Source: Aurantiochytrium sp. KH105 (Eukaryota; Sar; Bigyra; Thraustochytrida; Thraustochytriidae). From it: a stretch of 64,000 bases of DNA. Both the position numbers and the translations under genes were made by a program. The notes below the pieces were generated by a model that was given only the letters and a program-made list of their open reading frames with translations, ran no database searches and was not told the DNA's origin. The stretch spans positions 248,001 through 312,000 of the forward strand of contig BGKB01000059.1 of NCBI GenBank assembly GCA_003116975.1, read 5' to 3'. Each line of letters begins with the position of its first letter. The stretch's first letter is position 1. Below, piece after piece: positions 19,201 through 27,690 of this stretch.

Positions 19201-21030
19201 GCGCGCTGCGAGTTGACTCAGCGGAACACGCTTTTTGATAAACTCTTGCCCAGCGAGGATGATGTGTGTTCTTATCAACATGCCCAGAGCGTTCTGAGAG
19301 AATCAGGGTTCTCATCTTCATTTTGGGCTGAGCTCTGCGCACTAAGTGGCAAGTACATGAAGGAATCGGAGGAATGGGCGTCCACGAGTGCAGCGAACGA
19401 TGCGTCGAAAGAATCACTGGATGTGTCTGCGGGAGAGGTTCATCCTGATATGCTTTTTGATGTTGCGCTTGTACTTTGTACCCGTTTCCCGGAGACCTCG
19501 TCCCAGGAGGCAGCGCGCAAGTCTGCACGACGTGCAGTGCATGGCGCGCGGATTTGGCGTAGGATTTCCAAACTTGGGGGACTCAAAGCTTTTCTCTCTG
19601 CGTTACGTGAGCAAGACAAAGCTTGCGAGGGGGAGGTTTCCCTCGACAGCTTTTGCACGGCGCTCAAGGGCAAATCGGGACAGGATCAGACTTTTTTGAA
19701 AATTGCACTTTTGCAACATAGTAAGGAAGAAAGCGCGACTGAAGTGCGGCACGATCGGCTTCCAATCGCCTATGAATCTGTTCTGGTGGATCTTCTGACC
19801 GACCTTCGTCTTGAAAAGGTACACTTTGCAACGCTTGGACTTGAGCGAATTCGACGTGGCTTGCGAAAGTATCACGCGCAGTCAGGGCGACCAATGTATG
19901 ACATTTGCCTCACACACGACGCAACAAGTACGGGAACGGTGTCAATGCACGAGCTCTCCTGGGAACTTGGCAAACTCGGTGTCCCGCTACGATGCGAAGG
20001 GCACGATGCGGACTTTTTGCAGCGTAAATTCGGCTTTAAAACCGCAGCTCACGGTTCCAGTCAGGCAGACATTGACTACGAGATGCTAGTCCTTGAGGTG
20101 TCGCTTCTTGACGCCAAAGGAGACATTGCCGCAGAAGAGTCTGCCAAGAGAGAATTTGCATGCCAAGTATTGGGACGCATGCTTCGCGGAAGCGGAACAT
20201 ACGTTGGAGTCCTCCATTTCATTGACGCTGAATTTCCACAATGTGGGATTTCCATGGAAGCAGAGTCATGCGGCGAAAGTATACTGCTCAGCAGGCTGGA
20301 AAAGGTCTTTGCCAAGGAGCCACGACCTAAACTGCGACGTCTGGCGCAGGCATTGGTTGAGTCGTTCTCTGCAGAGGGTGAGCATGTTGAGTCGAAAAAA
20401 AGAGCCTTGCGTTTCGACTTGCTTGTCGAAGCCATGGATTCTGCGCCTCTTGACGAAGCACGCCACTTGCTTTGGGGAATGATCGAAGTTGCGTCGCAAA
20501 AGAAGATCAATCTGTACGAGACGCTTCGCGAAGTTGATGGGGATCTCGACGGAAGTCTTTCGCTCCGCATGCTGAACCGGGCGCTCGAAACGGTGGGTGT
20601 TCCCACGGTGAGTGTAGGAGCAGTCTCTCTTGTGGACGCCATGGCGCCAGAGGATGAGGTGGTATTGTATGAAGTCTTTATCGAGCGCAGTGAGATGTAT
20701 CTTGCTCGAGGGTCGTTTGAGTCGCGCTTGAGCGCAGCGCGTCTTCGCGCTGTGCTGCGACGTATCAACGCCTCTCTTCTGCAGCAGGACCAGCGTAAGA
20801 CGGCAAGGCACGCATTTGTTGACTTGGTCAGCGCGACGGAATCGGGTCAGACGGACTCGGTTCTTTCGGATTGGGACCTCTTCTTTGTCTTGCGCAATCA
20901 CAAGGTGAGCATTCAAACCTTTGCGGAGCTGCAGACGGCGCTGGCGGAACTCTTGCAAAAGGACGTCGAGAAGCAAAGTCTTGAGATCACGCTTGAGATT
21001 TGGCTCGGTCTCGTGGCCTCTTTGGAGTGA
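13222..21030 (+). CDS. Giant SH3/SAM/EF-hand scaffold protein (2602 residues)
   Basis: A single-exon 7.8-kb gene. An SH3-like domain occupies about 14-75 (IKRFAGSHRNKELALEIGQ, then WWIGYDARGRRGVFPEECI). Residues about 110-400 form a beta-rich, possibly C2-like region. A long Ser/Pro/Arg-rich disordered stretch follows, with a dense Ser tract at about 660-700. A SAM-like segment lies at about 905-985 and a better SAM domain at about 1037-1105 (IKRWSVSDIGRLGKLL, then DEMRYELGLSPHEVEVL). A second Ser tract lies at about 1515-1570. The C-terminal third is helical with EF-hand-like loops near 1920 (DMDATGIVDQEA), 2228 (DATSTGTVSMHE) and 2437 (DGDLDGSLSLRM); only the middle one keeps Glu at loop position 12. 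No enzyme domain is seen. It is probably a calcium-tuned cytoskeletal or signalling scaffold; no direct orthologue is recognised. Confidence 0.85.
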   Translation: METLVHENTPHGAPLVRVIKRFAGSHRNKELALEIGQPVWIVRRAKLVNQRGTWWIGYDARGRRGVFPEECIDVRDVDPEQLKRAAAGDTRKLLEARRQRQGSRSRSPPPKHARVVDYALRAGTFHIELRPSLTVSHASLFLPDASSQHLDTFAAGIIETSTQEDADNHVEADALGTWTDTHISISRALADIAKQSSIDSSTLMELKIDDDSTRQSKVWRLSLFPFLKYPATIFGLSTSVRIWFSANAEARPLASVSMLGEAKVQVQLKCLQDVDIFLEKARLNLGIIPVIRDGDVSTNDLHQPGTMMETSSLNLASGQPIVIGKSSFCRVSKLDANFGHLALLLRDSDGTVAGHAEVSLARLSRTPDRHVKLKLHTETTVGSVKSVAAILSAKVNPALDQEISHAPPSPQRMPSPTKHKRSTPAGSAQIELASPILSEFEHKEDQAQRRRGRSPHKMPSRGESPASRDSRSPSRETRVRERPRVSKQAHHEIQQKKILEQRQSRRHQTSPQRHSNATASPSSQASKPWSPHPTHSLESPGILSARGKKAKDSSPRSKMRSESLSLVQQAQQGLNELLAPPLANHNQDVHEAGQAWASRAKPGHDLREGFQQDSTSVDPSLTAQIQLGLRQLLHNHVADWQNPSLSQIQTHSHLAVDVQDSSSPSSSSSSSSPSSVSSSSSPSSSSSSSISSDSSTTVLHTAKPSSPAMLHSPASKSQDQDAKSPLRPKTSPAWSHQGPETNSPRVQKQQKPDKESPERDDLERYETALEDNPGHVADSLFEQDRIEAIQRGLNGCLRLSRQQLWQLVADAGMWDTVAKGLGALRGDSETVLPLLDLGSLASLLHLESGSLAVRQLHRALLDLVRVESIETAFEQHERGDIEKAAAGFEMDSSLQQWRPLVAIPFDQWTADHIAMLFRVCGAGERRGKPATFVSRCRVTGKYLLEREMQGSFCLEQELCSLGVLDSIVRQRLQYQISLLAKRVAARTNQDLRNELSGTDQAVMGGTVAVRNATTSLDDPEGAWWASRAFGLRARKPIKRWSVSDIGRLGKLLRFAPAILSRMEAYALDGRGFVDLTRDEMRYELGLSPHEVEVLDASRKLLLIPPQVLLGSSDYLQVRVLNQHESLWEAGGPEGKLCLALHRVHTLILRPGPGLMQAVDFASRKLERRHLLPAARIWFRLLEYTPGARDAAGDETKSFSDAGAASLTAVIRKHTIDTVGDRLRRWDPLHDLVQTRTGQLRGWRYLGTTSVERGCTDECARLDLAFNTAAFTSVLASKTKAGLDAQSNDNDATSDVARLYRFCFLVQLGTLKSPDSEFELVSVPLSNGIDSRTEGPGTHMFTLSAPFQIEPSKPSLIKTATRRKSVRKARRKSTLLGKKSSKKQIKTDASQRKNLPTRVAARNEPPKVSSPKVPKASRQSATHTRRLYRDDYKMEQIAKLEQTQRDMQATLKEALKHGTGRGDAQVSQLRTQAAYHLGELMGGQASKMSIHNGQVEAKRLPSALDTATVRIAKDNVSKPASSSISSSSSSTFSSSTSSSSSVSSSPSSSTSSSSSSSSSPSSSSSSSSQSPGWEASSEGEANQKITKRTSTKCQRDWTKDLTVAETQRKNDSDDEIDDELAAQWASRVSAQFLPSSPQGKTLTYPLRASSITADRCLSKLKRAVCRIGAASCLTYLAMHDRRYEGWISGSNFETFVVNDLNHPELVSELPEVLAELQTTHGYLARAQNEETVLRYERLVFRWTNESEAYRSALVQRLWRRAYLEEMDLFVALEPEGSPRHQVLRELDEDLDEDELHLVLGSRPNVDILDMPLIRLLGRSFWTGLIARLQPRATEFLDYIRKANNGQKTEDASSALLDVASFAEAVQSLIGIRLGDVDLEELQAASGGGEGHINCEAIVEAAQTRASVDTETVLLQLMAADMDATGIVDQEAMFTALCAGARGEGATRDHIDQARRLAADYGRNSGPFTLWMVSTLHLARERAIEAEFVRLGRWFARCELTQRNTLFDKLLPSEDDVCSYQHAQSVLRESGFSSSFWAELCALSGKYMKESEEWASTSAANDASKESLDVSAGEVHPDMLFDVALVLCTRFPETSSQEAARKSARRAVHGARIWRRISKLGGLKAFLSALREQDKACEGEVSLDSFCTALKGKSGQDQTFLKIALLQHSKEESATEVRHDRLPIAYESVLVDLLTDLRLEKVHFATLGLERIRRGLRKYHAQSGRPMYDICLTHDATSTGTVSMHELSWELGKLGVPLRCEGHDADFLQRKFGFKTAAHGSSQADIDYEMLVLEVSLLDAKGDIAAEESAKREFACQVLGRMLRGSGTYVGVLHFIDAEFPQCGISMEAESCGESILLSRLEKVFAKEPRPKLRRLAQALVESFSAEGEHVESKKRALRFDLLVEAMDSAPLDEARHLLWGMIEVASQKKINLYETLREVDGDLDGSLSLRMLNRALETVGVPTVSVGAVSLVDAMAPEDEVVLYEVFIERSEMYLARGSFESRLSAARLRAVLRRINASLLQQDQRKTARHAFVDLVSATESGQTDSVLSDWDLFFVLRNHKVSIQTFAELQTALAELLQKDVEKQSLEITLEIWLGLVASLE

Positions 21031-21091
21031 AAACGATTGGATTGGATTGGGTTGGTTGAATGACGCAAATTTCTCGAACAACGCAAGGTTA

Positions 21092-21129
21092 TCTTCTTCT
21101 TCTTCTTCTTCTTCTTCTTCTTCTTCTTT
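21092..21129. repeat. (TTC)n microsatellite
   Basis: About twelve copies of a trinucleotide, about 60 bases after the stop of the SH3/SAM gene and probably in its 3' UTR. Confidence 0.9.
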
Positions 21130-21536
21130 TGCGACCTTTTCTTTTGTTTTGTTTTTTTCGAAACGGCTGATCTATGCGTTTCCGCTAGGACTCGACACAG
21201 TGGCAGCGTTGAGTTCGAAGACGTTATTTCAAGTCTAATAACAGATTCTCCCGCCCGGACCATTAGCGTCAATCCCCCTCGACCTGGGTCAACCGGAGCA
21301 TTGACCAAATCAAATCTATGCGATTCGATGAAAACTCGACATTGTGTGCGAGAGTTGAAATCTGTAACGCAACATGGCAGACAGCGCTGCGGCACGTGCG
21401 TGTGGGCTGATATGAGACCGATTGACGTGAGTATGAAACATGAGAGAGAAAAGAATATACTGATGTGTAAATGTAGTCTGGTGAGGAGGAAGAATTTTAG
21501 TCAGGGGGCGCGAGGCTGCCTCGTTCTGGTTTCAAC

Positions 21537-21563
21537 GAGAGAGAGAGAGAGAGAGAGAGAGAA
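21537..21563. repeat. (GA)n microsatellite
   Basis: About thirteen copies of a dinucleotide in the intergenic gap. Confidence 0.85.
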
Positions 21564-21796
21564 GGCCAGCCGCGAGCGATCGATCAATCGATCGGTGAGT
21601 CATACTATATGACAGACAATGAAGGAAAGAAAGAAAGGAAGAAAGCGAGCGAGCGAGCAAATGAAAAAAAAAGCTCAAAACAGCAACGCCCCCAAAAAGT
21701 GTCATGGGCGCATGGAATGATACTTCCCCAGATGTGTTTGCTGGAAGAATCGTGTTCAGAGACTCGATCTCTGTCAATACAATGACAACGCACATT

Positions 21797-22666
21797 TTAG
21801 GCCGAGATGGTGGATGGCGAGTTGACGTGCGGGACAGAAGCAGTCGCCTTCGATGCCATGGTAGCTCCCGCGGGGCTGGCCTTGACCGGCGCCTCGGACG
21901 CCGCGGAATGAGAGGTGCAAGAGCACTGGATGACAGCAATGGAGCGGCCGTTAAGGGGCTGCACGGGGCGGTAGTTGTCGACGGGGATGGCAGTCCTAAA
22001 GACCTCGAGCTGCTCCTTGGAGAGCGTGAGGACCTTCTTCATGACGCACCAGTGAATGCCCTCGGAGCAAGGCGGCGTGGTAAGCGATCCATCGTACTCG
22101 AAGAACTCGCCGGCAATGTCAATGTCATCAAAGGCAATGGGTTCGGCGAGCGGTGTCTCCTCGTTCTTGGTGAGAGAGGGCACATGCTCGAAGACGCGCT
22201 TGAGGAAGGGATCCGCGGTCTCGCCGAGCTTGTAGTGGATACCGACGACGGCGGCGGCAGGGCCCGGGCCCTGGCCATCCTTGGCGAAGTGGACGAGATG
22301 AAGCTCGAGCTCATGGCGCTGGCCACCGAAGGTGTGCTCGGCGGGCGAGTGGAAGTGGAACTGCGCGAGCTCGTACACGCGGCCCTGGACCTTGAACTCA
22401 CTGGCACCCTTGGCGTTCACCATCACGGTGAGCCCATTGTTGATGATGGAGGCCTTACCGGACTTGAGCTCGAGCTTGGCGGGCTCCGCCTTTGCCGCCT
22501 GCTCCGCGGTGGGGTCGCTCGAGGCGCTCTCAGCGGTGGTCTCCTTGGCCTCTCCCGGGAGGTCGATCGGCGACTGCGCCTTGCCTTCGTCTGCGATCGC
22601 GTACTCGGGGCACAGCTTGCCCCAGTTCGCCGCCCCGAGCTCTCCCTCGTAGCCCCACGTCGCCAT
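21797..22666 (-). CDS. Alpha-type carbonic anhydrase without proton-shuttle His64
   Basis: A 289-residue enzyme for reversible CO2 hydration, starting at the Met encoded by 22666-22664 (MATWGYEGELGAANWGKLCP). The long open frame upstream is GC-rich low complexity. The alpha-CA core is complete: QSPIDL; zinc ligands H104 and H106 in QFHFHS; gatekeeper E110; third ligand H123 in ELELHLVHF; T196 of SLTTPPCSEGIHW, equivalent to human Thr199; and a C-terminal NYRPVQPLNGR. The position equivalent to human CA2 His64 (NNGH) is L79 (INNGLTVMVN), so the classical shuttle is missing. There is an Ala/Glu-rich insert at about 40-66 and a Ser/Ala tail after about 250. No signal peptide is seen, so it is probably cytosolic. 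The organism may use it for anaplerotic bicarbonate supply, which is inference. Confidence 0.93.
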   Translation of the reverse strand: MATWGYEGELGAANWGKLCPEYAIADEGKAQSPIDLPGEAKETTAESASSDPTAEQAAKAEPAKLELKSGKASIINNGLTVMVNAKGASEFKVQGRVYELAQFHFHSPAEHTFGGQRHELELHLVHFAKDGQGPGPAAAVVGIHYKLGETADPFLKRVFEHVPSLTKNEETPLAEPIAFDDIDIAGEFFEYDGSLTTPPCSEGIHWCVMKKVLTLSKEQLEVFRTAIPVDNYRPVQPLNGRSIAVIQCSCTSHSAASEAPVKASPAGATMASKATASVPHVNSPSTISA

Positions 22667-23624
22667 CCTGCTCCGTTCTGCTCCGCTGCTGCTGCTGCTC
22701 CTGCGCTGCTGCTCGGTCGACGGGGACTCGTTCGTTCGGGTTTTGCTTCTGCTTGTTCTGCTTCTGCTTGTTCTGCTTCTGCTTTTGCTTTCGCTTTCGC
22801 TTTCGCTTTCTGCGCTCCTCTGCTCCGCTTCGAGTCGTCTTCCCGAGCAGAACGACGTCGCCGGCGCGGGCGATGGCGCTCTCTCTCCAGGCCTGCGTCG
22901 TCGCGCGTTCGTTCTGCAAGCCGGGGCGCCCCGCTCTCTAAACTCGTATCTCCCCACACCTGGCGCCCGGCGCCTGCTCGCCCGCCTTCGCGCGCCTTCG
23001 CGCGCCGCCGCGCCGCCTGCTCGCCCGGGGCGGCCTCTGCGCGCGCCGCCGGCTACGAGTTTAGCAGGGCGTCCAGCCGCGAGCCCGCGTCCAGCTTCCC
23101 GCGCCAGCGCCTGGCCGCTCCCCGCGCAAAACCCCGAGCCCCGCCGCGCGAGCCCGGCCGCCGCTGGCCGCGCAAAACCCCGGGCCTGCCGCGGGCCTGG
23201 CCGCCGCGCAAAACCCCGGCCGCCGCCGCCGAGCGGGGCCAGCCCTGGGTCGCCGCCGGCGCCATGGACGCGGCCGAAAGATAGCAAGCAGCCAACCACC
23301 GCGGCGGCGAGCGGCCGACCCGCCCGCGCGAGCTTGCCGCGCTCGGCGCCCGGAAGGCGGCGGGCGCGGCTTCCTGCCCGCCCGCCGCGTCGCCGCCGCG
23401 CTCGGGGAGACGTCGCGCGCAGACGGCACCGCGTGGACGGCGGTATCACCGCCTGCACCACACAAACTACCCGGGCGCAGCAGATAGGGCAGTAGCATGT
23501 ACCTATCCGGTAGGCCAGCCACAGTCAGTACACGGCGATGGTCACCCCGCGTCACCGCGCAGCATCACAGCCGGCGAGGGCGAGCTCGCCAGGGCCCCTG
23601 TCGCGGCTGGCGGAAAGAACCCGA

Positions 23625-23669
23625 CCGCGATGCGATGCGATGCGATGCGATGCGATTGCGATGCGATGT
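23625..23669. repeat. (GATGC)n pentanucleotide array
   Basis: About eight imperfect copies of the GATGC unit in intergenic DNA. Confidence 0.85.
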
Positions 23670-24032
23670 GGTGCAATCTCTGGATGGCCAGCCGGGTCGA
23701 TCGATGGTCACGGGGGATGGGTGGATGGCGTCGGAGTCGCCATCGACGATGGGCCCGCCCCTTGCTCGCACGGCGTGAGCTCGTCCATCCTGGCCGCGGC
23801 CTGCGGTCGATGATTGGCGAATGAAGCCCGAAGTTCCTCTTCCGAGAGCAGCGGGCGAGCGAGCGAGCGAGCGACGGAAGATGAGCTCGAGTCGCGTGGA
23901 CCGACGGAGGCATGAGAGACCAGCGGCCTCGCGCTGTAGCGAGTGTGCGGCTGGAAGCAAAAAACCTGCCAAGGTTGGCCGATGCGAGCCCCGTGGCGAT
24001 CCTGCGAATGGATCGCGAGACGGAGCCTGGCC

Positions 24033-24064
<32 letters not shown>
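24033..24064. repeat. (GCT)n trinucleotide array
   Basis: About ten copies in intergenic DNA, with no supported reading frame through it. Confidence 0.9.
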
Positions 24065-24927
24065 AATCGTCTGAGCTTGCGTTGCTTACTTGCTCAGGTT
24101 GCTTGCTCGTGGCGCCGGGAGTCGCGGTATGACGTCACCTGACGGTACTTTGGAGGAGAATGTACGGACCCGGGAATGGGGAGCGGCGGGACACTGGCGT
24201 CGTTGCGTGCGTCGACCTGCCGGGGGTTATGCACGGGCACTGGCCGAGGCGGGTGGCGTGACTGCGAGCCACGCCGCACGAGCGACGTGCACGAGCGCGG
24301 TGAGCGAGTCGTGCACCCGCCCGCCGATGCGGAGGAGGGGCTCCGGAGGACTTTGGCGCGTTCCGCAAAGTAGGCCCCATACTAAAAGCCTAGTTGCTAT
24401 GAGGCACACCCGCCTTAACTAACAGCGTCGGGTAAACTATTACTCTAATTGTTATGATTTTATAATTTTCCAATTTTGCCGAGCAATTGCAAATACTCAC
24501 AGTAAAAAAGGAAAAGGGGCTATAATAGAATTGGTAAGTGGCAAGTGATGATGCAAAGTAAGGTGGAAAGATGCATGCTCTTTCTGCCTGTCTCGGGGCA
24601 ACCCGCAGAGCGCAATCCGAGGTTCCTTTTCAAGCGAGGTCTTGGAATGAAAAGTTCTCTGCCATGCATGCATCGACAGCCAGAAAAGATAAACTTTGTT
24701 TTGTCTGAAGAGAAACAATTTGATCCTGTGAGCACTGATTTCTTTCCCAAAAAACCTGAATGGCGCGAACGACGACAAGAGCTTCCAACGTCGCAAAAAA
24801 AAATAAAAGACGAAGAAAAATAGATCCTGTCTCAGCCAGGTGCTGGCTGACTTTGTTCGTCTTCGCAGTATACGTATACCAAGGAAAATGGCTTGCTTTA
24901 CGTCAGTCGTAACTGATACGTGGCTCT

Positions 24928-27690
24928 CTATAACACAGGGGTGGAGGGTCGCTCGAGGGGGCGCGCATGAACCTTGCGACGCGGCGAGAGCACGCCAGCA
25001 GCGACGCTCGCGGCGGCGGCAGCAGGTCCACGGCGGACTTTCGGTGCTGGATCACAGGGTGATACCCGCTCGAGGTGATCAAAGTTCTTGTGTGTACGAC
25101 AGTCAGCGCTGGTTCGAGACTCGATGGTTCGGTCATCTTCCTCTCTACCATTTTCCTCATCGTCCTCATGGTCGTTGCTCGGCCCACTCGCGTTTTCCTT
25201 TTCGTATACGTCGGAAGACTTGGATTCCTTTTCGTTCTCATGCTTGATGTTCTCGCCAACCCCGGCAAAAGACATTTCATTGTTTTCATCGTCATCGCTT
25301 TCGTCGTCGTTAGCGTTGTTGTTGTTCGCGGAAATCGTCGTACCACTGTGTTCACCGCTCTCACCATCGCTGCCAGCATCTGTGTCGGTTTGCGGGCTAC
25401 TCGTTCGCAAATGCTTTTCATGACCTGCTCGCTCAAAGTTGACTTCCGTTGCAAAACGGCCGTCATCCTCTGCGTTCTTATCTTCCTCTTCTTCTTCTTC
25501 TTCTTCCTCCTCCGCTTCCTCTTCATCAGCTTGTTCTTCTGCTCTTGCTGCTAGGTGGTCTTCGTTAGAATCTTCAACGTGAAAAAGGTCAATTTCGAGA
25601 TCATCGTCCCCAAAGACATTCTCGTCCTCGTCCTCGTCCTCCTCGTCGCCATCAGTGTTTGTTTCTGCATCTTGATCATGACTCGTTGCTGGACGCGACC
25701 CATTGCTCGCAACGAGATAGAGCTGGAAATCTAGCGTTCGTAGAAATTGCAAGATATCGGAGCCAATTTGACGCACAGAGGCATTCCAACTTTCGGACGC
25801 CGCACAGAGCGCGCGCAAAAGACGAGGGTACGCAAAACGTCGCGAACTCGGGTCATCAAAGATGAGCGCATAAAGGGAATTGTTGTTGAGAAGACCCATC
25901 GAGTACTCGGCAACTTGAAAGTGACGGCCCCCTATGCAAGCGCCAAGCTGCGTCATGAGAGGCCCACGAAGGTGGACAAAGTGAGCCGGGTCAACAAAGG
26001 CCACGAGCTCGCCAATTTCGCCGAGAAACAAGATTTGCTTGGCCGCATTGCGATGCGGCCAATACTTGAGCAAGGCGCGCACCACGGGCACGACCAAGTC
26101 CGGGTCCTTGGTGACATATTGCATGAGGACAAAGGAAAGCTGCTCGTGAAAGGCCTCGGAACCTGGCATGGAGTGCAATGGCAGCAGACTGCGAAGCAAC
26201 ATTTCTCGGTGTTCTTCCTTGACGGGCATGGCAAACCCACTTGCGATCGATCCAAAGACCTCGAGCATTTCTGCTACGCCTTCATGCACGCGGGAAACGT
26301 GCACATAGTCGAGCAATGCATGTGCCATGGCCTGTCGCATTGTACCGCGGTGGCTGACTAGTTTGCTGTACATGCAATGCGCAATCGTCTTGACGTAGTC
26401 GCGCTCAATCTGATTTGGCGACCGAAAGAGCTGGACGAACTCGTGGCAGAGCTCTTCGCGCACGCATCGTTTTTTCGCACTCAGTTCGCACACGCCAGAA
26501 CTCAAAAGTTTGAGAAACAGCTCGTAGGCCAGCGCGAGGTGCGTCCAGACCGGATCGTCATCGTCACCAGACCTACCAGCGTCACCACCCTCGTTTCTAG
26601 AAGAGCTGTGGCGAAAGTTTGTCGAGCGCCCCGTGGAAGACGACTTGATCGCCTGTCCACCGGAGCCCAAAACATGCAGAGGGCGCATGACGTTGAGCGC
26701 GATCATTTCTACAAAGTCCAAAAGCGCGATTTCGTCAATTTGGCGGCCCGTCATCTCGCAGCTCGTGACAAAGCTCAAAAGCTCCTGCAAGGTGGTCGTT
26801 TTCAGGTTTTCCACCTCGAGCGGATCGGGCTCGCCGCTCGTGAGCACCTGGTCCATGGAGAGCGTGCAACCAAAGATTTTGAGCCGAAGCAAAAGCAGCG
26901 AAGATTCGGCGCTCGCCGCGTCGACAAGGGAGGCCGAGCTGCATAAGCGCAAAGAATCAATCATCACGGACGTCTTTGTGCCTTCTGCTCGCCATACCGC
27001 GCCTACTTTGAGACATGGAAGCGTGGACATGGCGTAATCTTCAATGTGTTGTGGTCGTGAGGTCCACAGCGGACCAGAGGGGAAGGACGCACGCTTGATG
27101 GCCGCGGTCCAGCTCATGGCCTGGTCCGGCGTGGAGAATGCAAGAAAAATCCGATTTGCAGACGGTTCAGTCGTGTCCGATGCGTTCTCCTTTGTGGCGC
27201 CAGCATTTGTTCCACGCAGGTCCATTTGAAGAACTTCGGAGGTTGGCGCATCTTCGGAGTGCGCAATATCGATGGAGGCTTCGTGTAGCCCTGCAACAAG
27301 GAGCGCTGCGCGTTGGCTCGTCTCGCTGTCAAACCAAAGGGCTTCGTCGATCTCGGTGTCGGGGTCAAAAAAGAGAAGACTTTGCTCGGCGTCGTTGAGA
27401 ATGACCATGGCACGAGTCCAGCCTTCTTTGTTTTGATTGAACCAAAGCTCATCGTGTTTGAGAACCCGGAATTTTGGTCTTGCATTGGCGCTTTCAAAGA
27501 GAGGATGAGGGTTTCTCACCGAGGAAGGTCGTTTCGTCGTCGCTGTTGGTTTTGGTTTCGTGGTTGGTCTCGCATTCTTTGTCTTGGCACCGCTGCTGCT
27601 GTTGCTGCTGCTAGCTGATGATGTGGCTTGCACCGGAGGCGATCCAGCATTCTGCGACGAAGCCGCCCCTGCGGGATTCGCGACAAGCAT
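24928..27690 (-). CDS. PP2A B56 (B')-type regulatory subunit with N-terminal PH-like domain and acidic tail
   Basis: A 920-residue, single-exon protein. B56 subunits bind the PP2A scaffold and catalytic subunits and select substrates. The B56 HEAT-like core spans about 255-660 with many family hallmarks: RDYVKTIAHCMYSKLVSHRG, GVAEMLEVFGSIASGFAMPV followed by KEEHREMLLRSLLPLH, VVRALLKYWPHRNAAKQILF, and HFQVAEYSMGLLNN. Before it, after a Ser/Thr/Lys-rich leader (1-70), residues about 74-202 have a PH-like pattern: strands at KFRVLKHDELWFNQ and SLLFFDPDTE, and a final helix around DQAMSWTAAIKRA. After the core, about 250 residues are strongly acidic and Asn/Ser-rich. Typical B56 proteins are 450-600 residues and lack both a PH-like module and such an acidic tail. 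The PH-like module could recruit the phosphatase to membranes, which is inference. Confidence 0.9.
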   Translation of the reverse strand: MLVANPAGAASSQNAGSPPVQATSSASSSNSSSGAKTKNARPTTKPKPTATTKRPSSVRNPHPLFESANARPKFRVLKHDELWFNQNKEGWTRAMVILNDAEQSLLFFDPDTEIDEALWFDSETSQRAALLVAGLHEASIDIAHSEDAPTSEVLQMDLRGTNAGATKENASDTTEPSANRIFLAFSTPDQAMSWTAAIKRASFPSGPLWTSRPQHIEDYAMSTLPCLKVGAVWRAEGTKTSVMIDSLRLCSSASLVDAASAESSLLLLRLKIFGCTLSMDQVLTSGEPDPLEVENLKTTTLQELLSFVTSCEMTGRQIDEIALLDFVEMIALNVMRPLHVLGSGGQAIKSSSTGRSTNFRHSSSRNEGGDAGRSGDDDDPVWTHLALAYELFLKLLSSGVCELSAKKRCVREELCHEFVQLFRSPNQIERDYVKTIAHCMYSKLVSHRGTMRQAMAHALLDYVHVSRVHEGVAEMLEVFGSIASGFAMPVKEEHREMLLRSLLPLHSMPGSEAFHEQLSFVLMQYVTKDPDLVVPVVRALLKYWPHRNAAKQILFLGEIGELVAFVDPAHFVHLRGPLMTQLGACIGGRHFQVAEYSMGLLNNNSLYALIFDDPSSRRFAYPRLLRALCAASESWNASVRQIGSDILQFLRTLDFQLYLVASNGSRPATSHDQDAETNTDGDEEDEDEDENVFGDDDLEIDLFHVEDSNEDHLAARAEEQADEEEAEEEEEEEEEEDKNAEDDGRFATEVNFERAGHEKHLRTSSPQTDTDAGSDGESGEHSGTTISANNNNANDDESDDDENNEMSFAGVGENIKHENEKESKSSDVYEKENASGPSNDHEDDEENGREEDDRTIESRTSADCRTHKNFDHLERVSPCDPAPKVRRGPAAAAASVAAGVLSPRRKVHARPLERPSTPVL

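Larger units (their letters stand above)
21031..21796. other. Convergent intergenic region with (TTC)n and (GA)n tracts
   Basis: The gap lies between the convergent scaffold and carbonic anhydrase genes. It holds (TTC)n at about 21092-21129 and (GA)n at about 21537-21563. No gene is supported. Confidence 0.6.
22667..24927. other. Gene-poor GC-rich region between two minus-strand genes
   Basis: This 2.3-kb region holds the carbonic anhydrase promoter and the 3' flank of the B56 gene. It contains a (GATGC)n array at about 23625-23669, a (GCT)n array at about 24033-24064 and an AT-richer patch at about 24400-24830. Open frames are shadows or low complexity. Confidence 0.6.

Noticed and set aside
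21704-23284. 526-codon plus-strand frame opposite the carbonic anhydrase gene
   Set aside because: It is an antisense shadow of a GC-rich coding frame; the minus strand has a complete alpha-CA active site.
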